DNA of 64,000 bases from an uncultured Alteromonadaceae bacterium (GTDB lineage: Bacteria; Pseudomonadota; Gammaproteobacteria; Enterobacterales; Alteromonadaceae): assembly GCA_913056495.1 (NCBI GenBank), contig CAJXMO010000002.1, forward strand, positions 62,001 through 126,000, written 5' to 3'. Both the position numbers and the translations under genes were made by a program. Shown here one piece after another: positions 1 through 8,580 of this stretch (positions are counted from its first letter, which is position 1; each line of letters opens with the position of its first letter). The notes below the pieces were generated by a model that was not told the DNA's origin, did no database searches, and saw only the letters and a program-made list of their open reading frames with translations.

Positions 1-2
1 GC

Positions 3-68
3 GAGCAACCGTATATTGCAAAAAATGCCAGCGATAATTTTGCCAATCTGGCTCGCCAACAGTATTAA
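3..68 (+). CDS. C-terminal tail of an unidentified protein (partial)
   Basis: The third forward frame is open from the window edge and ends at a TAA at 66-68, giving a 21-residue tail (EQPYIAKNASDNFANLARQQ followed by Y). The amino acid mix looks like a real protein end, and the stop overlaps the stop of the convergent chromate transporter gene by a few bases, as tightly packed convergent genes often do. Too little is visible to name a family. It could be a chance open frame. Confidence 0.4.
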   Translation, partial: EQPYIAKNASDNFANLARQQY

Positions 69-1264
69 AATGCAAAAGCTGAGATAATCCCGGTTAGAAT
101 CACTATCATCCAAATTGGGATTTTTTTACTGAAAACCAGCAAGGTCAAAACGCTCACCAGGGCTAAATCCTGAGGTTTAGCCCACAAATCAATGGCAACC
201 GGATTCACCAGATAACTCAACAGCAAGCCCACTACCGCTGCATTTATACCGATTAAAGCATTTTTGAACTGACTATTATGTTGAACAAACTGCCAATAAT
301 AGAGGCTGATATTTACCAATAGGAAAGACGGCAAAAAGATTGCGCTTAAGCAAATAAAAGCTGTGCTGACCGGATAAGTACTTAATTCGTTTGCCGCCCC
401 TAAAAAAGCGGAAAATGTGAATATGGGGCCGGGCACAGCCTGTGTCGCACCATATCCGGCTAAAAAGTTTTGCTCAGTCACCCAACCTGCTGCAACTATT
501 TCATTTTTTAGCATGGGTAATACGACATGACCACCGCCAAAAACGGTTGCGCCAATTCTGAAAAAACTGTCGAATAAGTCCAGACTCAGTAATTCAGACT
601 GATAAGCTAAAATAGGTAGGCCAAATAAGCCAGTGGCTAATAAAACCAAACTGATATTGGCTGTTGTTTGATTTATCGGTAAGGATAGTTCTGACTCTGT
701 TTTGGCCGGTTTATGCTGGTAAACCCAGATGCCGATACAAGCCGCTATTAGAATGGCGACAAACTGTAACCAGATAGCAGTAAAACTGCTCATAAGCAGG
801 GTAACCGCTAGCATTAGAAAGATACTGGTCTTGTCTTTACAGAAATTATTCATCATTTGCCACAAGGCATGAATAATCACAGCAATCGCTGCGAGTTTAA
901 GGCCATGAGCTATGTTGAACAGAGCGGAATTTTCCAGTGAGTTGAGGCTCATTGCAAATAAAATTAATAAAATAGCTGAGGGCATAGTAAAAGCAAACCA
1001 GGCAATGATACCACCTAGCTGGCCGGCTTTTTTCTGTCCTAACGCAATGCCCAGCTGACTGCTGGCTGGCCCGGGTAAAAACTGGCAAATAGCCACTAAA
1101 GTTGTAAACTGACCGTCGGTTAACAACTTCTGTTTTTCTACAAATTCGTCGCGAAAAAAAGCAATATGGGCTACTGGTCCACCAAATGCGGTGCACCCTA
1201 ATCGTAAAAAACAAAAAAATAATTCAAAATATTGCTTAAATGTTCCTTTCACTGCTTTACCCAC
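65..1264 (-). CDS. chrA: ChrA-family chromate/anion transporter, two-domain form
   Basis: A 399-residue inner membrane protein made of two homologous CHR halves. The N-half carries RLGCTAFGGPVAHIAFF and FLPGPASSQLGIALG. The C-half repeats the pattern as RIGATVFGGGHVVLPML and AVPGPIFTFSAFLGA, which are the GG and PGP signatures of the CHR family. The length matches the usual about 400-residue long-chain form. Family members export chromate, sometimes by competing with sulfate. Whether this one confers resistance cannot be read from the sequence, because no chrB or sulfur gene is adjacent. The start is a GTG at 1264; a second GTG four codons later is possible. It stands alone and convergent to the gene at the left edge. 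Confidence 0.9.
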   Translation of the reverse strand: MGKAVKGTFKQYFELFFCFLRLGCTAFGGPVAHIAFFRDEFVEKQKLLTDGQFTTLVAICQFLPGPASSQLGIALGQKKAGQLGGIIAWFAFTMPSAILLILFAMSLNSLENSALFNIAHGLKLAAIAVIIHALWQMMNNFCKDKTSIFLMLAVTLLMSSFTAIWLQFVAILIAACIGIWVYQHKPAKTESELSLPINQTTANISLVLLATGLFGLPILAYQSELLSLDLFDSFFRIGATVFGGGHVVLPMLKNEIVAAGWVTEQNFLAGYGATQAVPGPIFTFSAFLGAANELSTYPVSTAFICLSAIFLPSFLLVNISLYYWQFVQHNSQFKNALIGINAAVVGLLLSYLVNPVAIDLWAKPQDLALVSVLTLLVFSKKIPIWMIVILTGIISAFAF

Positions 1265-1424
1265 CAGGCTCGTTTTTACCTAAGTCATTCTGTATGTTTT
1301 CATATTTAATTTCAAATAGTTAATAAACTAAATATAGTTCGATCCGGGTGACTCAGATATGAATTTGTGTTCAGTTAAATTTACATATTTATGCAATTAA
1401 AAATAAAACGCAGTTCAAAATAGC

Positions 1425-1455
1425 TTGATAAATAAAAAACATTGTTCATTATAAT
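1425..1455 (+). promoter_or_regulatory. Possible promoter for the small ORF/ceramidase-like pair
   Basis: TTGATA at 1425-1430 and a perfect TATAAT at 1450-1455 lie upstream of the small ORF at 1530. The 19-base spacer is longer than the optimum of 17, so this is only a candidate. No other clear signal was seen in the AT-rich stretch 1265-1529. Confidence 0.3.
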
Positions 1456-1529
1456 AAATAAAACGACGTTTTAAATTTATTGGGTATGGTATTTGAGCAT
1501 CAAATTCAAAATGTTGAATAGAGGCTATT

Positions 1530-1631
1530 ATGAAGATAGGGTTATTATTCGCTGGGGGACTTGCACTGCTTATTCTGATTTCAGGTATTCGCATTATTTG
1601 TATTATGAGGAAAATAAAAATTGATTCATAA
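1530..1631 (+). CDS. Small single-span membrane protein (33 aa), coupled to the next gene
   Basis: An ATG at 1530 preceded by GAGG (1521-1524) opens a 33-codon frame. Its product begins MKIGLLFAGGLALLILIS and continues to a short basic tail, that is one hydrophobic span followed by RKIK. The TAA at 1629-1631 lies inside the start region of the ceramidase-like gene (TTG at 1621), so the two frames overlap by 11 bases and could be translationally coupled. I do not recognise the protein. Its size, ribosome site and overlap support a real small gene or a leader peptide, but conservation must decide. Confidence 0.45.
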   Translation: MKIGLLFAGGLALLILISGIRIICIMRKIKIDS

Positions 1632-2403
1632 ATGGCGTAAAGGCCTCTTTTTGCTGATGATAGTGCTATTTTTAGTACTGGTGCCGCAAATCGCTCAGGA
1701 TGCCAATTATCACTCGTTTGCCGACAGCCGGACCTGCCTTGGCATAACCCATTGTGCAAATGTCTTTTCTAATTTAGCCTTTATTTTGGTTGCTGTTTTT
1801 TCACTGTGTTTTTTTCATATAAATCGTTTTAAAGGTTACGACTCTAAAAATGCGCCGGATCCGCTACTACCGCTGAAAAAGTACCTTGCCTACACCCTAA
1901 TTCTGGTTGGTTTAGGGTCGACCTATTATCATCTAAACCCGGAGAATCAAACTCTGGTCATAGACCGAATGGCAATGGCTTTATGTTTTTCTGCATTAAT
2001 AACTTATTTTATTTGTCTGACTCAGCGGCTGACCGAATATGGGTTATTATTATTTTTCCTCAGTCTGTTTGCTATATATAGTGTGGCTTACTGGCATTTT
2101 TCTGAGTTACAAGGGCAGGGCGATCTCAGGCTATACGTTATCGTTCAGTTTGGAGGCATCATCTATATGATACTGAATCTGTATAAATTATCGGATCGAC
2201 AGAAAAATGCATTTATTCTGGCAATAGTTTTATATGGATTGGCTAAATTATCTGAAGTTTATGATGCTGAGATATTTTTGATATCAGAAATGATTAGTGG
2301 TCATAGTTTAAAACATGTTTTAGCCGCGTTAGCACTGTTGCCCGTTTTGGTGAACTCACCAACGAGCCTTAGCTTAATAAACAAAGCAAATAGACGAAAT
2401 TAA
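1621..2403 (+). CDS. Ceramidase-like (CREST superfamily) membrane protein
   Basis: A 260-residue polytopic protein with about seven hydrophobic spans. The motifs FADSRTCLGITHCANVFSN near residue 35, GSTYYHLNPENQTLVIDRMAMAL near 100 and SGHSLKHVLAALA near 230 match the alkaline ceramidase / CREST pattern. In that pattern a Ser, an Asp and three His residues (here YYH, IDRM, HSLKH) form a metal-dependent membrane hydrolase site. The substrate is unknown; bacterial members are mostly uncharacterised. The start is taken as TTG 1621 with GAGG at 1607-1610, 10 bases upstream, because the frame upstream is closed by the small ORF overlap. Confidence 0.75.
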   Translation: MIHKWRKGLFLLMIVLFLVLVPQIAQDANYHSFADSRTCLGITHCANVFSNLAFILVAVFSLCFFHINRFKGYDSKNAPDPLLPLKKYLAYTLILVGLGSTYYHLNPENQTLVIDRMAMALCFSALITYFICLTQRLTEYGLLLFFLSLFAIYSVAYWHFSELQGQGDLRLYVIVQFGGIIYMILNLYKLSDRQKNAFILAIVLYGLAKLSEVYDAEIFLISEMISGHSLKHVLAALALLPVLVNSPTSLSLINKANRRN

Positions 2404-2489
2404 CTTATCTGTCTGGTAATCAATCGGCTACAACATTAAGATGTCTTAAATTAATTCAAAATACTTGGTACCGCTTTCGGATATTTAGA

Positions 2490-3818
2490 ATGAAGATAAT
2501 CTTTTCAACAGTACGTAAACTAATCTGGCTTGCAATTATTTGCACAGCTTTGTTGGTTCTATTGGTTTATTTGATTCGTTCTAATGAAGGTCTGATTCAG
2601 CATCAGCAAAAAGTATCCGCATCCAGAGTCGAGCAGGCAAAACGGTCTTTGCACAATATTGCGCATCAACTCAATAATAGCGTAGGTGAAGTCGAATTTT
2701 ATTTTAATCAGCCACAGGTAGACGCCATTATGGCCGTTGCCTCTTATGCAGTTCCGCAAACCCGTTTTAAAACCAATCTATCATCACTGGGTATTGAAAT
2801 GGCTGCCACCACTGAACTTAAAACCCCCTATTTTACTCAATATATCAACCTGCAATGTACCCTACTGCCGAGTCAGCAAAAACTGAAAGTAGACAGCTGT
2901 TTACTGGGGCAGCTTAAATTGCCGGATTGGTTGGTTAGCTGGGGCTTTAAAAGGGCTTTGCTGGTAATATTTGAAGATCAGTTAACGAATAATGTGCTTA
3001 ACATGGTTCAGCAGGCCAAATTAACCGATAGCTCGCTAAGGCTTAAACTATTTATTAAAGAAGGTATGAAACAAGAGGTATTAACGGCACTGCACAAAAA
3101 TGCAGCGAGTCAGAATCTGGCCTCAAATGCCATTTCAGCGAATGTCACACCTCAGATGGTTGCTGTTTACCTAGACGAGCTACAAACCTTAATCAGTCAT
3201 CATGAAAACCGGGCTGGTATGAGAAGCTTATCTTTTTATATTGGTAAAATGTTTTATCTGGCGCAATTACGAACACCGGCTAGTGACGCTTCAACTGAAA
3301 ACCAGGCCGCGTTATGGGCGTTGGCAACCACGTTTGGCAACAAGAGATTTGGCCATTTTGTGGGTGTAGACCGTGATATCTTAAATCAGCTCAAAAGACC
3401 GGCTGTGCAATTGGCTAATCGTGATGATCTGGCGCTTCACTTTTTATATTCGGCAATTCTGGAACGCCTTGTTAAAGTGCAAATGGGTTTAAAAGTGGGT
3501 GAACTCAAAGAGCTACTGGATACAAATCAAGGTGGTTCTGGTTTTAGTTTTGCTGATTTAACCGCCGATAAATCAGGTTTAGCTTTTGCTGAAACCGTTA
3601 TTAACCGGCCAGACTTTGCACAGCAAATACTGGCTGGTAGTCACTCTGAAAAGCTATTTTTCCCTACGATCAAAGGCATGATTGAAGGGCTTTCTGAAGC
3701 CGAGTTTCATCAGGACTTTGGTTCAACTGAGTCCGAGGCTTACCAAAAAGTTGCGGGTTTAATCGATTTGAGAATCGCTGAGTTACCGCTTTATCAGTCA
3801 TCGCCTCAAGCGCTTTAG
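2490..3818 (+). CDS. Unrecognised envelope protein with N-terminal membrane anchor
   Basis: The product has 442 residues. Residues 9-29 (LVKxx-type hydrophobic stretch ending in LLVLLVYLIRS) form one membrane span. The rest is soluble and probably periplasmic, with a possible helical segment around residues 40-65 and no motif I can place. Two cysteines lie close together near residues 125-140 (QCTLLPSQ, DSCLLGQ) and could form a disulfide. There is no strong ribosome site before the ATG at 2490. It is not in an evident operon: 85 bases separate it from the gene upstream. I make no functional call. Confidence 0.75.
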   Translation: MKIIFSTVRKLIWLAIICTALLVLLVYLIRSNEGLIQHQQKVSASRVEQAKRSLHNIAHQLNNSVGEVEFYFNQPQVDAIMAVASYAVPQTRFKTNLSSLGIEMAATTELKTPYFTQYINLQCTLLPSQQKLKVDSCLLGQLKLPDWLVSWGFKRALLVIFEDQLTNNVLNMVQQAKLTDSSLRLKLFIKEGMKQEVLTALHKNAASQNLASNAISANVTPQMVAVYLDELQTLISHHENRAGMRSLSFYIGKMFYLAQLRTPASDASTENQAALWALATTFGNKRFGHFVGVDRDILNQLKRPAVQLANRDDLALHFLYSAILERLVKVQMGLKVGELKELLDTNQGGSGFSFADLTADKSGLAFAETVINRPDFAQQILAGSHSEKLFFPTIKGMIEGLSEAEFHQDFGSTESEAYQKVAGLIDLRIAELPLYQSSPQAL

Positions 3819-3825
3819 CGCTTGA
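3806..3825 (+). terminator. Perfect hairpin spanning the stop codon of the 442-aa gene
   Basis: TCAAGCGCT, a TT loop, then AGCGCTTGA form a 9-bp perfect stem, and the TAG stop at 3816-3818 sits inside it. The DNA after it is not T-rich, so intrinsic termination is uncertain. It may instead be an RNA-stabilising 3' hairpin. The following stretch 3826-4116 (about 290 bases) holds no gene I can support. Confidence 0.4.
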
Positions 3826-4116
3826 AGCTTGCTGTATACTTAAGTCCCTCTATTCTCTGACTTTATCTAAGTGCGCATTATTAAAAAGCCTTAAGGACTT
3901 CTTGATTGCTTTTCTAAGCCAGTAGTCATGCATTTAGGGTTAAAATTCGTTATTTCTGCCTGCCTGAAGCTAGATTTCAATAAATGAGTATTTTTCGGTT
4001 TACCAACTTTTTACTGTTTGTTTCTTAAAATATGGTTTCTTTAATTAAAGTTTTTATTTTTGTATTATGTTGTAAGCGAGATGGGGCTTCTATCTCTCGA
4101 ATATAAAAGGAAAAAT

Positions 4117-4821
4117 ATGAAACGTTTATTGACCCGGTATGTTCCCTTGGTATTGGCTACTGCAGTCACATCTGCTTGTGCACTGACGCAAACTGATTCT
4201 TTGAGCCATGAACAGCAACTCTGGCAGAATGTTTATCCGTATGGTGAGGCTCAGTTTGAAAAGAATAATATCGAACTTATCTCGACTGAGAACTGGTTTT
4301 ATCTAACCAAAAAAAAATACAGTGATTTTGTCTTGGAACTGGATGTAAAAATGCCGGACGCGGATGAATATTCAAATTCAGGTATTATTTTTAGAGCACA
4401 AACCAAACCTTTTGAAGATGGCAAAGGTCAGTATGCCTACGGATATCAAGCCGAAGTCGATCCAAGTGACAGAAAATGGAGTGGCGGTCTTTATGAACAA
4501 GGTACTGAGCGTCAGTGGTTACATCCGTTACATGATACCCGCTCAGCACCGGATGAAGATTTTAAAAAAAATCTGTCACCTCAGTGGAGTAGCGAAAAAG
4601 CAAATGCATATAAACATTTGCAGTGGAACCACTATAAAATTTCAGCAATAGGCCCAGAAATTAAAATCTGGCTGAACGGTGTATTGACTACGCATGTGAT
4701 TGATACTAAATCGTCGACCGGATTTATTGGCATCCAGCATCATGGCAGTGAGCTTTATAAAAAAACCGGTAATAAACAAAATCGGGTTTTATTCCGTAAT
4801 ATTCAAATAACTGAGCAATAA
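4117..4821 (+). CDS. DUF1080 (3-keto-disaccharide hydrolase-like) lipoprotein
   Basis: The start is placed at ATG 4117, preceded by AAAGGAAAAAT, rather than the earlier ATG at 4060. This gives a clean lipoprotein signal MKRLLTRYVPLVLATAVTSA with the lipobox cysteine at residue 21, and a 234-residue product. The remainder is one jelly-roll domain of the DUF1080 type. Visible marks are the FVLELDVKMP strand, GIIFRAQ, YGYQAEVDPS, KWSGGLYEQG, and the closing WLNGVLTTHVIDTKSSTGFIGIQHHG, which matches the family's GxIxLQ-H-G end. Characterised relatives hydrolyse 3-keto-glycosides or bind glycans. It lies 13 bases before a cytochrome-containing dehydrogenase-like gene, so the two probably form an operon. 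Confidence 0.82.
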   Translation: MKRLLTRYVPLVLATAVTSACALTQTDSLSHEQQLWQNVYPYGEAQFEKNNIELISTENWFYLTKKKYSDFVLELDVKMPDADEYSNSGIIFRAQTKPFEDGKGQYAYGYQAEVDPSDRKWSGGLYEQGTERQWLHPLHDTRSAPDEDFKKNLSPQWSSEKANAYKHLQWNHYKISAIGPEIKIWLNGVLTTHVIDTKSSTGFIGIQHHGSELYKKTGNKQNRVLFRNIQITEQ

Positions 4822-4834
4822 ACGGTAGATAATA

Positions 4835-7228
4835 ATGATTAATAAAAAATCTGTTATTAGACTGAGCCTGCTGTTTCTAGCCTGTCTTGCATATCCCGGT
4901 CTGGCTGAAGAAGATTCAGGCAGCGGATTTAAAGGCGACCGTGAAGGTCATAAAATGAATGATCTTGTACCGCCTGAATCTATACCATCTGCGCCTGTTT
5001 TAACCGTTGAAAAAGCGCTGAAAACATTTCAGGTTCAGGATGGTTTTGTGATTGAAAATGTTGCGGCCGAACCTTATGTTTTTAGCCCGGTCGCTCTGAG
5101 CTTTGACGCTAAAGGCCGCATTTGGGTCGCTGAAATGACACGTTATATGCAGGATTTACAAGGCAGTACTGAAATGACACCGGATGGCACTATATCTGTA
5201 CTGCAGGATATTGACGGCGATGGAAAAGTGGATGATCGCCAGGTGTTTTTAAACGATATTATTTTACCTCGCACCATTGCTATGGTTGAAGGTGGCCTGT
5301 TTTATGCTGATCAACAGCAGCTCTATTTTGCGGAAGTGATCGAAAAAGATAGCCAACTGAGTCTAGGCATTCGTGAAGTGGTTGACCCTGTCTATGCTGA
5401 AGGTGGCAGTGTCGAGCATAAACCCAATACCATGCTCTATGGTATGGATGCCTGGTACTACAACGCTAAGAGCGATAAAAAATACCGGACTTTACCTTTA
5501 GATGCTGATGTGCCAGCCGGAGCCAGTGAAATATATCGCAACAAATACTGGAAGCTGGTCAAAGCCACAACGGATTACCGTGGTCAGTGGGGATTAACCA
5601 TGGATGATTACGGACGCCTTTACCATAATGGTAATAGCTCACCTTTACATGGTGAATATTTATTGCCAGGTGCACTTTTGCATAACCCTGGGTACTGGCC
5701 GAAACAGCAAGCATTTTCTATTGGCCCGGCAAATGTATATCCGGCCAGAATGAATCCAGGTGTAAACCGTGGATATCTTGATGGCGTACTACATACTGAT
5801 GAAGATAATTTTGGTAAGCTCGTTAAATTTACGGCGGCCAGTGGCAGTGTGATTTATCGAGGTGATAATTTCCCGGAGCATTATTATGGTATGGGGATTA
5901 CCCCTGAACCTGCAGGGCAATTGATTAGTGCGCGCACGATTGAGGAGCAGCAAGGTACACTTTCAGGCGAGCTGATTTTTCCAAATAGTGAGTTATTAAC
6001 TTCAACCGATGAAAGATTCCGGCCCGTTAACTTATATACTGCACCTGACGGCACACTCTATATGGTGGATATGTACCATGGTGTATTACAGCACAAAGAG
6101 TTTTTAACCAGTTACCTCGCCAGACAGATTAAAATGCGGGATCTGGATAAAAACAATCGAACTATGGGGCGCATTTACCGTTTGCGCTGGCGCGATAATC
6201 CGGCCGGAAAACAACCGGATCTGAGCCGTTTATCGGCAACTGAACTTGTGCCTTATCTGATGCATGCAAACGGCTGGTGGCGGGATACAGCGCGCAGGTT
6301 AATTGTCGAGCGTAATAACCTGAATGCGGTTAAGCCGATAGAAGCTTTATTAGCGAATACAGATAACCAGATTGGCGCAATTAATGCGCTTTGGACTTTG
6401 TATGGTTTGGACGCGGTCAGTTCAGCTACATTAACTCAAGTGCTATCAAGTTCAGCGCTGAATCAAAAAGTAAAACTGGCAGCCATTGCGGTTGCAAAAA
6501 AATTACCTGAAAATCAAGATTCAGACTTTATTAAACAGCTATACCCCTTGATCAAGCAATATCCGTTTGCTTTACAAGCGGCAACCAGTAGCGCGTTTTT
6601 TAGTTCAGAAAATGTATTTGATTTACTAAAACGTATTTTAGATCGTCATATCGAGAAACCTTTTATCAGGGAAGCCGTCAGCAGTGGTTTGGCTGATCGC
6701 GCCGGACAATTTATGGCTGGAATCGGTGGTCAATATCCGGATGCTGAATTTATGTACATTATTCATAATCTGGGCAAAAAGCCGGCAGAGCGCACTAATA
6801 AAGACCAGTTATCCGAGCAAGGTAAAGCGCTATATGAACAGGGTAAAGTTTTATTTAGTGGCAGAGCCAGTTGTGCCGGTTGTCATGCTCAGGATGGATC
6901 GGGCGTACCCGGATTAGGCCCGACTTTCTGGAACAGTGAATGGGTGATTGATTCAAAACAAAAACTGGCTAAAGTATTACTGCATGGCCTACAAGGGCCG
7001 ATCCAGGTTGGTTGGCAAACATGGGATACAAGTGCTGTGATGCCGGGTTTTGCAACTCGTGCGGATATCTCGGATCAGGATTTAGCCGCTATTGCGACTT
7101 ATATCCGAAATAGCTGGGGCAATACTGCAGATACCGGCAGTGAAGTCAGTGCTGAATTTATTAAAACGATCAGGACACAAACTCGCCAGCAAAATACACC
7201 TTATAAAATGGCCGACTTTGATCAGTAG
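4835..7228 (+). CDS. Secreted PVC-type beta-propeller dehydrogenase-like protein with C-terminal cytochrome c
   Basis: A 797-residue exported protein (signal peptide to about residue 24, ending YPGLAEE). Residues about 40-450 form a beta-propeller like the PQQ/sorbosone-dehydrogenase-related domain of PVC-type haem proteins: FDAKGRIWVAEMTRYMQD, DIDGDGKVDDRQVF, DGTLYMVDMYHGVLQH. Residues about 460-640 look like HEAT-type helices. The C-terminus is a mono-haem cytochrome c with C680-A-G-C683-H684 and the likely distal ligand Met736 (VMPGF). This architecture is common in planctomycetes and Bacteroidota and scattered in marine gammaproteobacteria, often beside DUF1080 proteins as here. It probably oxidises a sugar or sugar derivative and passes electrons to periplasmic cytochromes. 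The substrate is unknown. Confidence 0.82.
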   Translation: MINKKSVIRLSLLFLACLAYPGLAEEDSGSGFKGDREGHKMNDLVPPESIPSAPVLTVEKALKTFQVQDGFVIENVAAEPYVFSPVALSFDAKGRIWVAEMTRYMQDLQGSTEMTPDGTISVLQDIDGDGKVDDRQVFLNDIILPRTIAMVEGGLFYADQQQLYFAEVIEKDSQLSLGIREVVDPVYAEGGSVEHKPNTMLYGMDAWYYNAKSDKKYRTLPLDADVPAGASEIYRNKYWKLVKATTDYRGQWGLTMDDYGRLYHNGNSSPLHGEYLLPGALLHNPGYWPKQQAFSIGPANVYPARMNPGVNRGYLDGVLHTDEDNFGKLVKFTAASGSVIYRGDNFPEHYYGMGITPEPAGQLISARTIEEQQGTLSGELIFPNSELLTSTDERFRPVNLYTAPDGTLYMVDMYHGVLQHKEFLTSYLARQIKMRDLDKNNRTMGRIYRLRWRDNPAGKQPDLSRLSATELVPYLMHANGWWRDTARRLIVERNNLNAVKPIEALLANTDNQIGAINALWTLYGLDAVSSATLTQVLSSSALNQKVKLAAIAVAKKLPENQDSDFIKQLYPLIKQYPFALQAATSSAFFSSENVFDLLKRILDRHIEKPFIREAVSSGLADRAGQFMAGIGGQYPDAEFMYIIHNLGKKPAERTNKDQLSEQGKALYEQGKVLFSGRASCAGCHAQDGSGVPGLGPTFWNSEWVIDSKQKLAKVLLHGLQGPIQVGWQTWDTSAVMPGFATRADISDQDLAAIATYIRNSWGNTADTGSEVSAEFIKTIRTQTRQQNTPYKMADFDQ

Positions 7229-7262
7229 TCAGTCACAGACAGCCTCACATAGCTGGTGATAG

Positions 7263-7291
7263 ACAGGGTTAGTGCAATTTACTAACCCTGT
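7263..7291. terminator. Bidirectional hairpin between convergent genes
   Basis: ACAGGGTTAGT (7263-7273) and ACTAACCCTGT (7281-7291) form an 11-bp perfect stem with a 7-base loop. It lies between the convergent cytochrome protein gene and the MscS gene and could stop transcription from both sides. T-runs are weak on both strands. Confidence 0.6.
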
Positions 7292-7313
7292 TAGATTCGT
7301 TTATGTATCAAAG

Positions 7314-8510
7314 CTATGATGTTGAGGGCGTTTTAAACTCACCGAATTGAAAAACTCTTAATCCAAAATATTTCGAAACACAGTAGAGGTGATCGAAAAT
7401 ATCGGACTGGATTTTTTCATATGTTAGCCACTCGGTTTCCGTGAAACAATAAATCTCCAGCGGTAAACCATGCTCTGTCGGCGCTAGCTGTCGACACATC
7501 ATTAAAATATCATTGCGAACTTCTTTTTTCTCAGTCAGGTAAGCTTCAATGTAAGCTCTGAAAGTCCCTAAATTGGATAAACAGCGAGCGTTAGGTAGCT
7601 CATCTTTCGTCGCAATATTAGCCCCGTCAGCCAGTTTATCAGCCAAATACTGTTTTAAAAGATGATGATCTTTTAGCTTTTCGTAGTTTTCCTGAGTCAG
7701 GTAACCGACTGAATTCTGATCCAGATAAATTGCACGTTTGATGCGCCGGGCACCGGTTTCCTGCATGCCTCGCCAGTTAGTAAAGCTGTTTGAAACTAAA
7801 TCATAAACCGGAATTGAAGTAATGGTTTTGTCAAAATTTCTGACTTTGACAACGGTTAATCCAACTGAGATAACATCACCATCCGCTTTGCCTTTTTCAA
7901 AAACAATCCAATCGCCCACCCGAACCAATCGGTTCAATGAAAGCTGCACTCCGGCCACAAAGCCGAGAATAACGTCTTTAAAAATTAATAAAACCAATGC
8001 CATGGCTGCTGAAATACCGGTCAGCAAAGTCAGTGGTGATTTATTAAAAATAATAGATACGATAAAAATGACGGTTATCAGATACACCAGCAGGACTGCT
8101 AGCTGTCGGATGTTATCGATAGGGAGTGTTCGCAGTGATTCTATTTCATCAAAAATATCGCGAATAGTATTAATCACACTGAGTACGACAGCAGCGATAA
8201 CCAGAGTAATCGCAATACTAATTAAGTGCCCGACATTTTGCTCAACGGTATCGGGCAATTCAAATAATAAATGTGTGAGTTTGTCGGCAGCTATGACAGG
8301 AACAATCAATAAAACCCGACTAATAAATTTATTTTTGATTAATAAATCATCCCAAGTATGGCGAGTTTTAGTAATAGCTTTACGTAGCACAGGCAGAACC
8401 AGTTTAAACGCTAATAAGGTTAGAATTAAAACACTCAGCGCAATGACGCCAAGACGGGATAAATAAAAGGCATGGCCCTCAGCAGGGAGAAAATTTAACA
8501 GATCTAACAC
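7314..8510 (-). CDS. MscS-family small-conductance mechanosensitive channel
   Basis: A 398-residue inner membrane protein with about five spans followed by the MscS beta domain. The pore-lining helix is around AAMALVLLIFKDVILGFVAGVQLSLNRLVRVGDWIV (residues about 170-210). VGDWI and the following GxVxxVGLxxxKVRNFDKTITSIP are MscS signatures. Length and layout resemble the YbdG/MscM branch (E. coli YbdG is about 415 residues) more than the 286-residue MscS. It would release solutes on hypo-osmotic shock. It stands alone; the stop lies 22 bases from the hairpin at 7263-7291. Confidence 0.88.
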   Translation of the reverse strand: MLDLLNFLPAEGHAFYLSRLGVIALSVLILTLLAFKLVLPVLRKAITKTRHTWDDLLIKNKFISRVLLIVPVIAADKLTHLLFELPDTVEQNVGHLISIAITLVIAAVVLSVINTIRDIFDEIESLRTLPIDNIRQLAVLLVYLITVIFIVSIIFNKSPLTLLTGISAAMALVLLIFKDVILGFVAGVQLSLNRLVRVGDWIVFEKGKADGDVISVGLTVVKVRNFDKTITSIPVYDLVSNSFTNWRGMQETGARRIKRAIYLDQNSVGYLTQENYEKLKDHHLLKQYLADKLADGANIATKDELPNARCLSNLGTFRAYIEAYLTEKKEVRNDILMMCRQLAPTEHGLPLEIYCFTETEWLTYEKIQSDIFDHLYCVSKYFGLRVFQFGEFKTPSTS

Positions 8511-8522
8511 GGATTACTCCAT

Positions 8523-8560
8523 AAAAAATGGCAGTCAAAACGAGGAGTTTAACTGCCATT
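8523..8560 (-). terminator. Intrinsic terminator of the DUF2059 gene
   Basis: AATGGCAGT and ACTGCCATT (8527-8535 and 8552-8560) pair over 9 bp. Read on the minus strand the stem is followed by a run of six T. It lies directly after the DUF2059 stop and before the mscS start. Confidence 0.75.
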
Positions 8561-8580
8561 GATTGAAGTTTAAATACGAC

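Noticed and set aside
897..1214. 105-codon minus-strand frame within chrA
   Set aside because: It shares the strand but is in a different frame from the clear ChrA sequence; shadow only.
4060..4116. Longer start for the DUF1080 lipoprotein
   Set aside because: It would place 19 extra residues before a perfect lipoprotein signal; the ribosome site precedes 4117.
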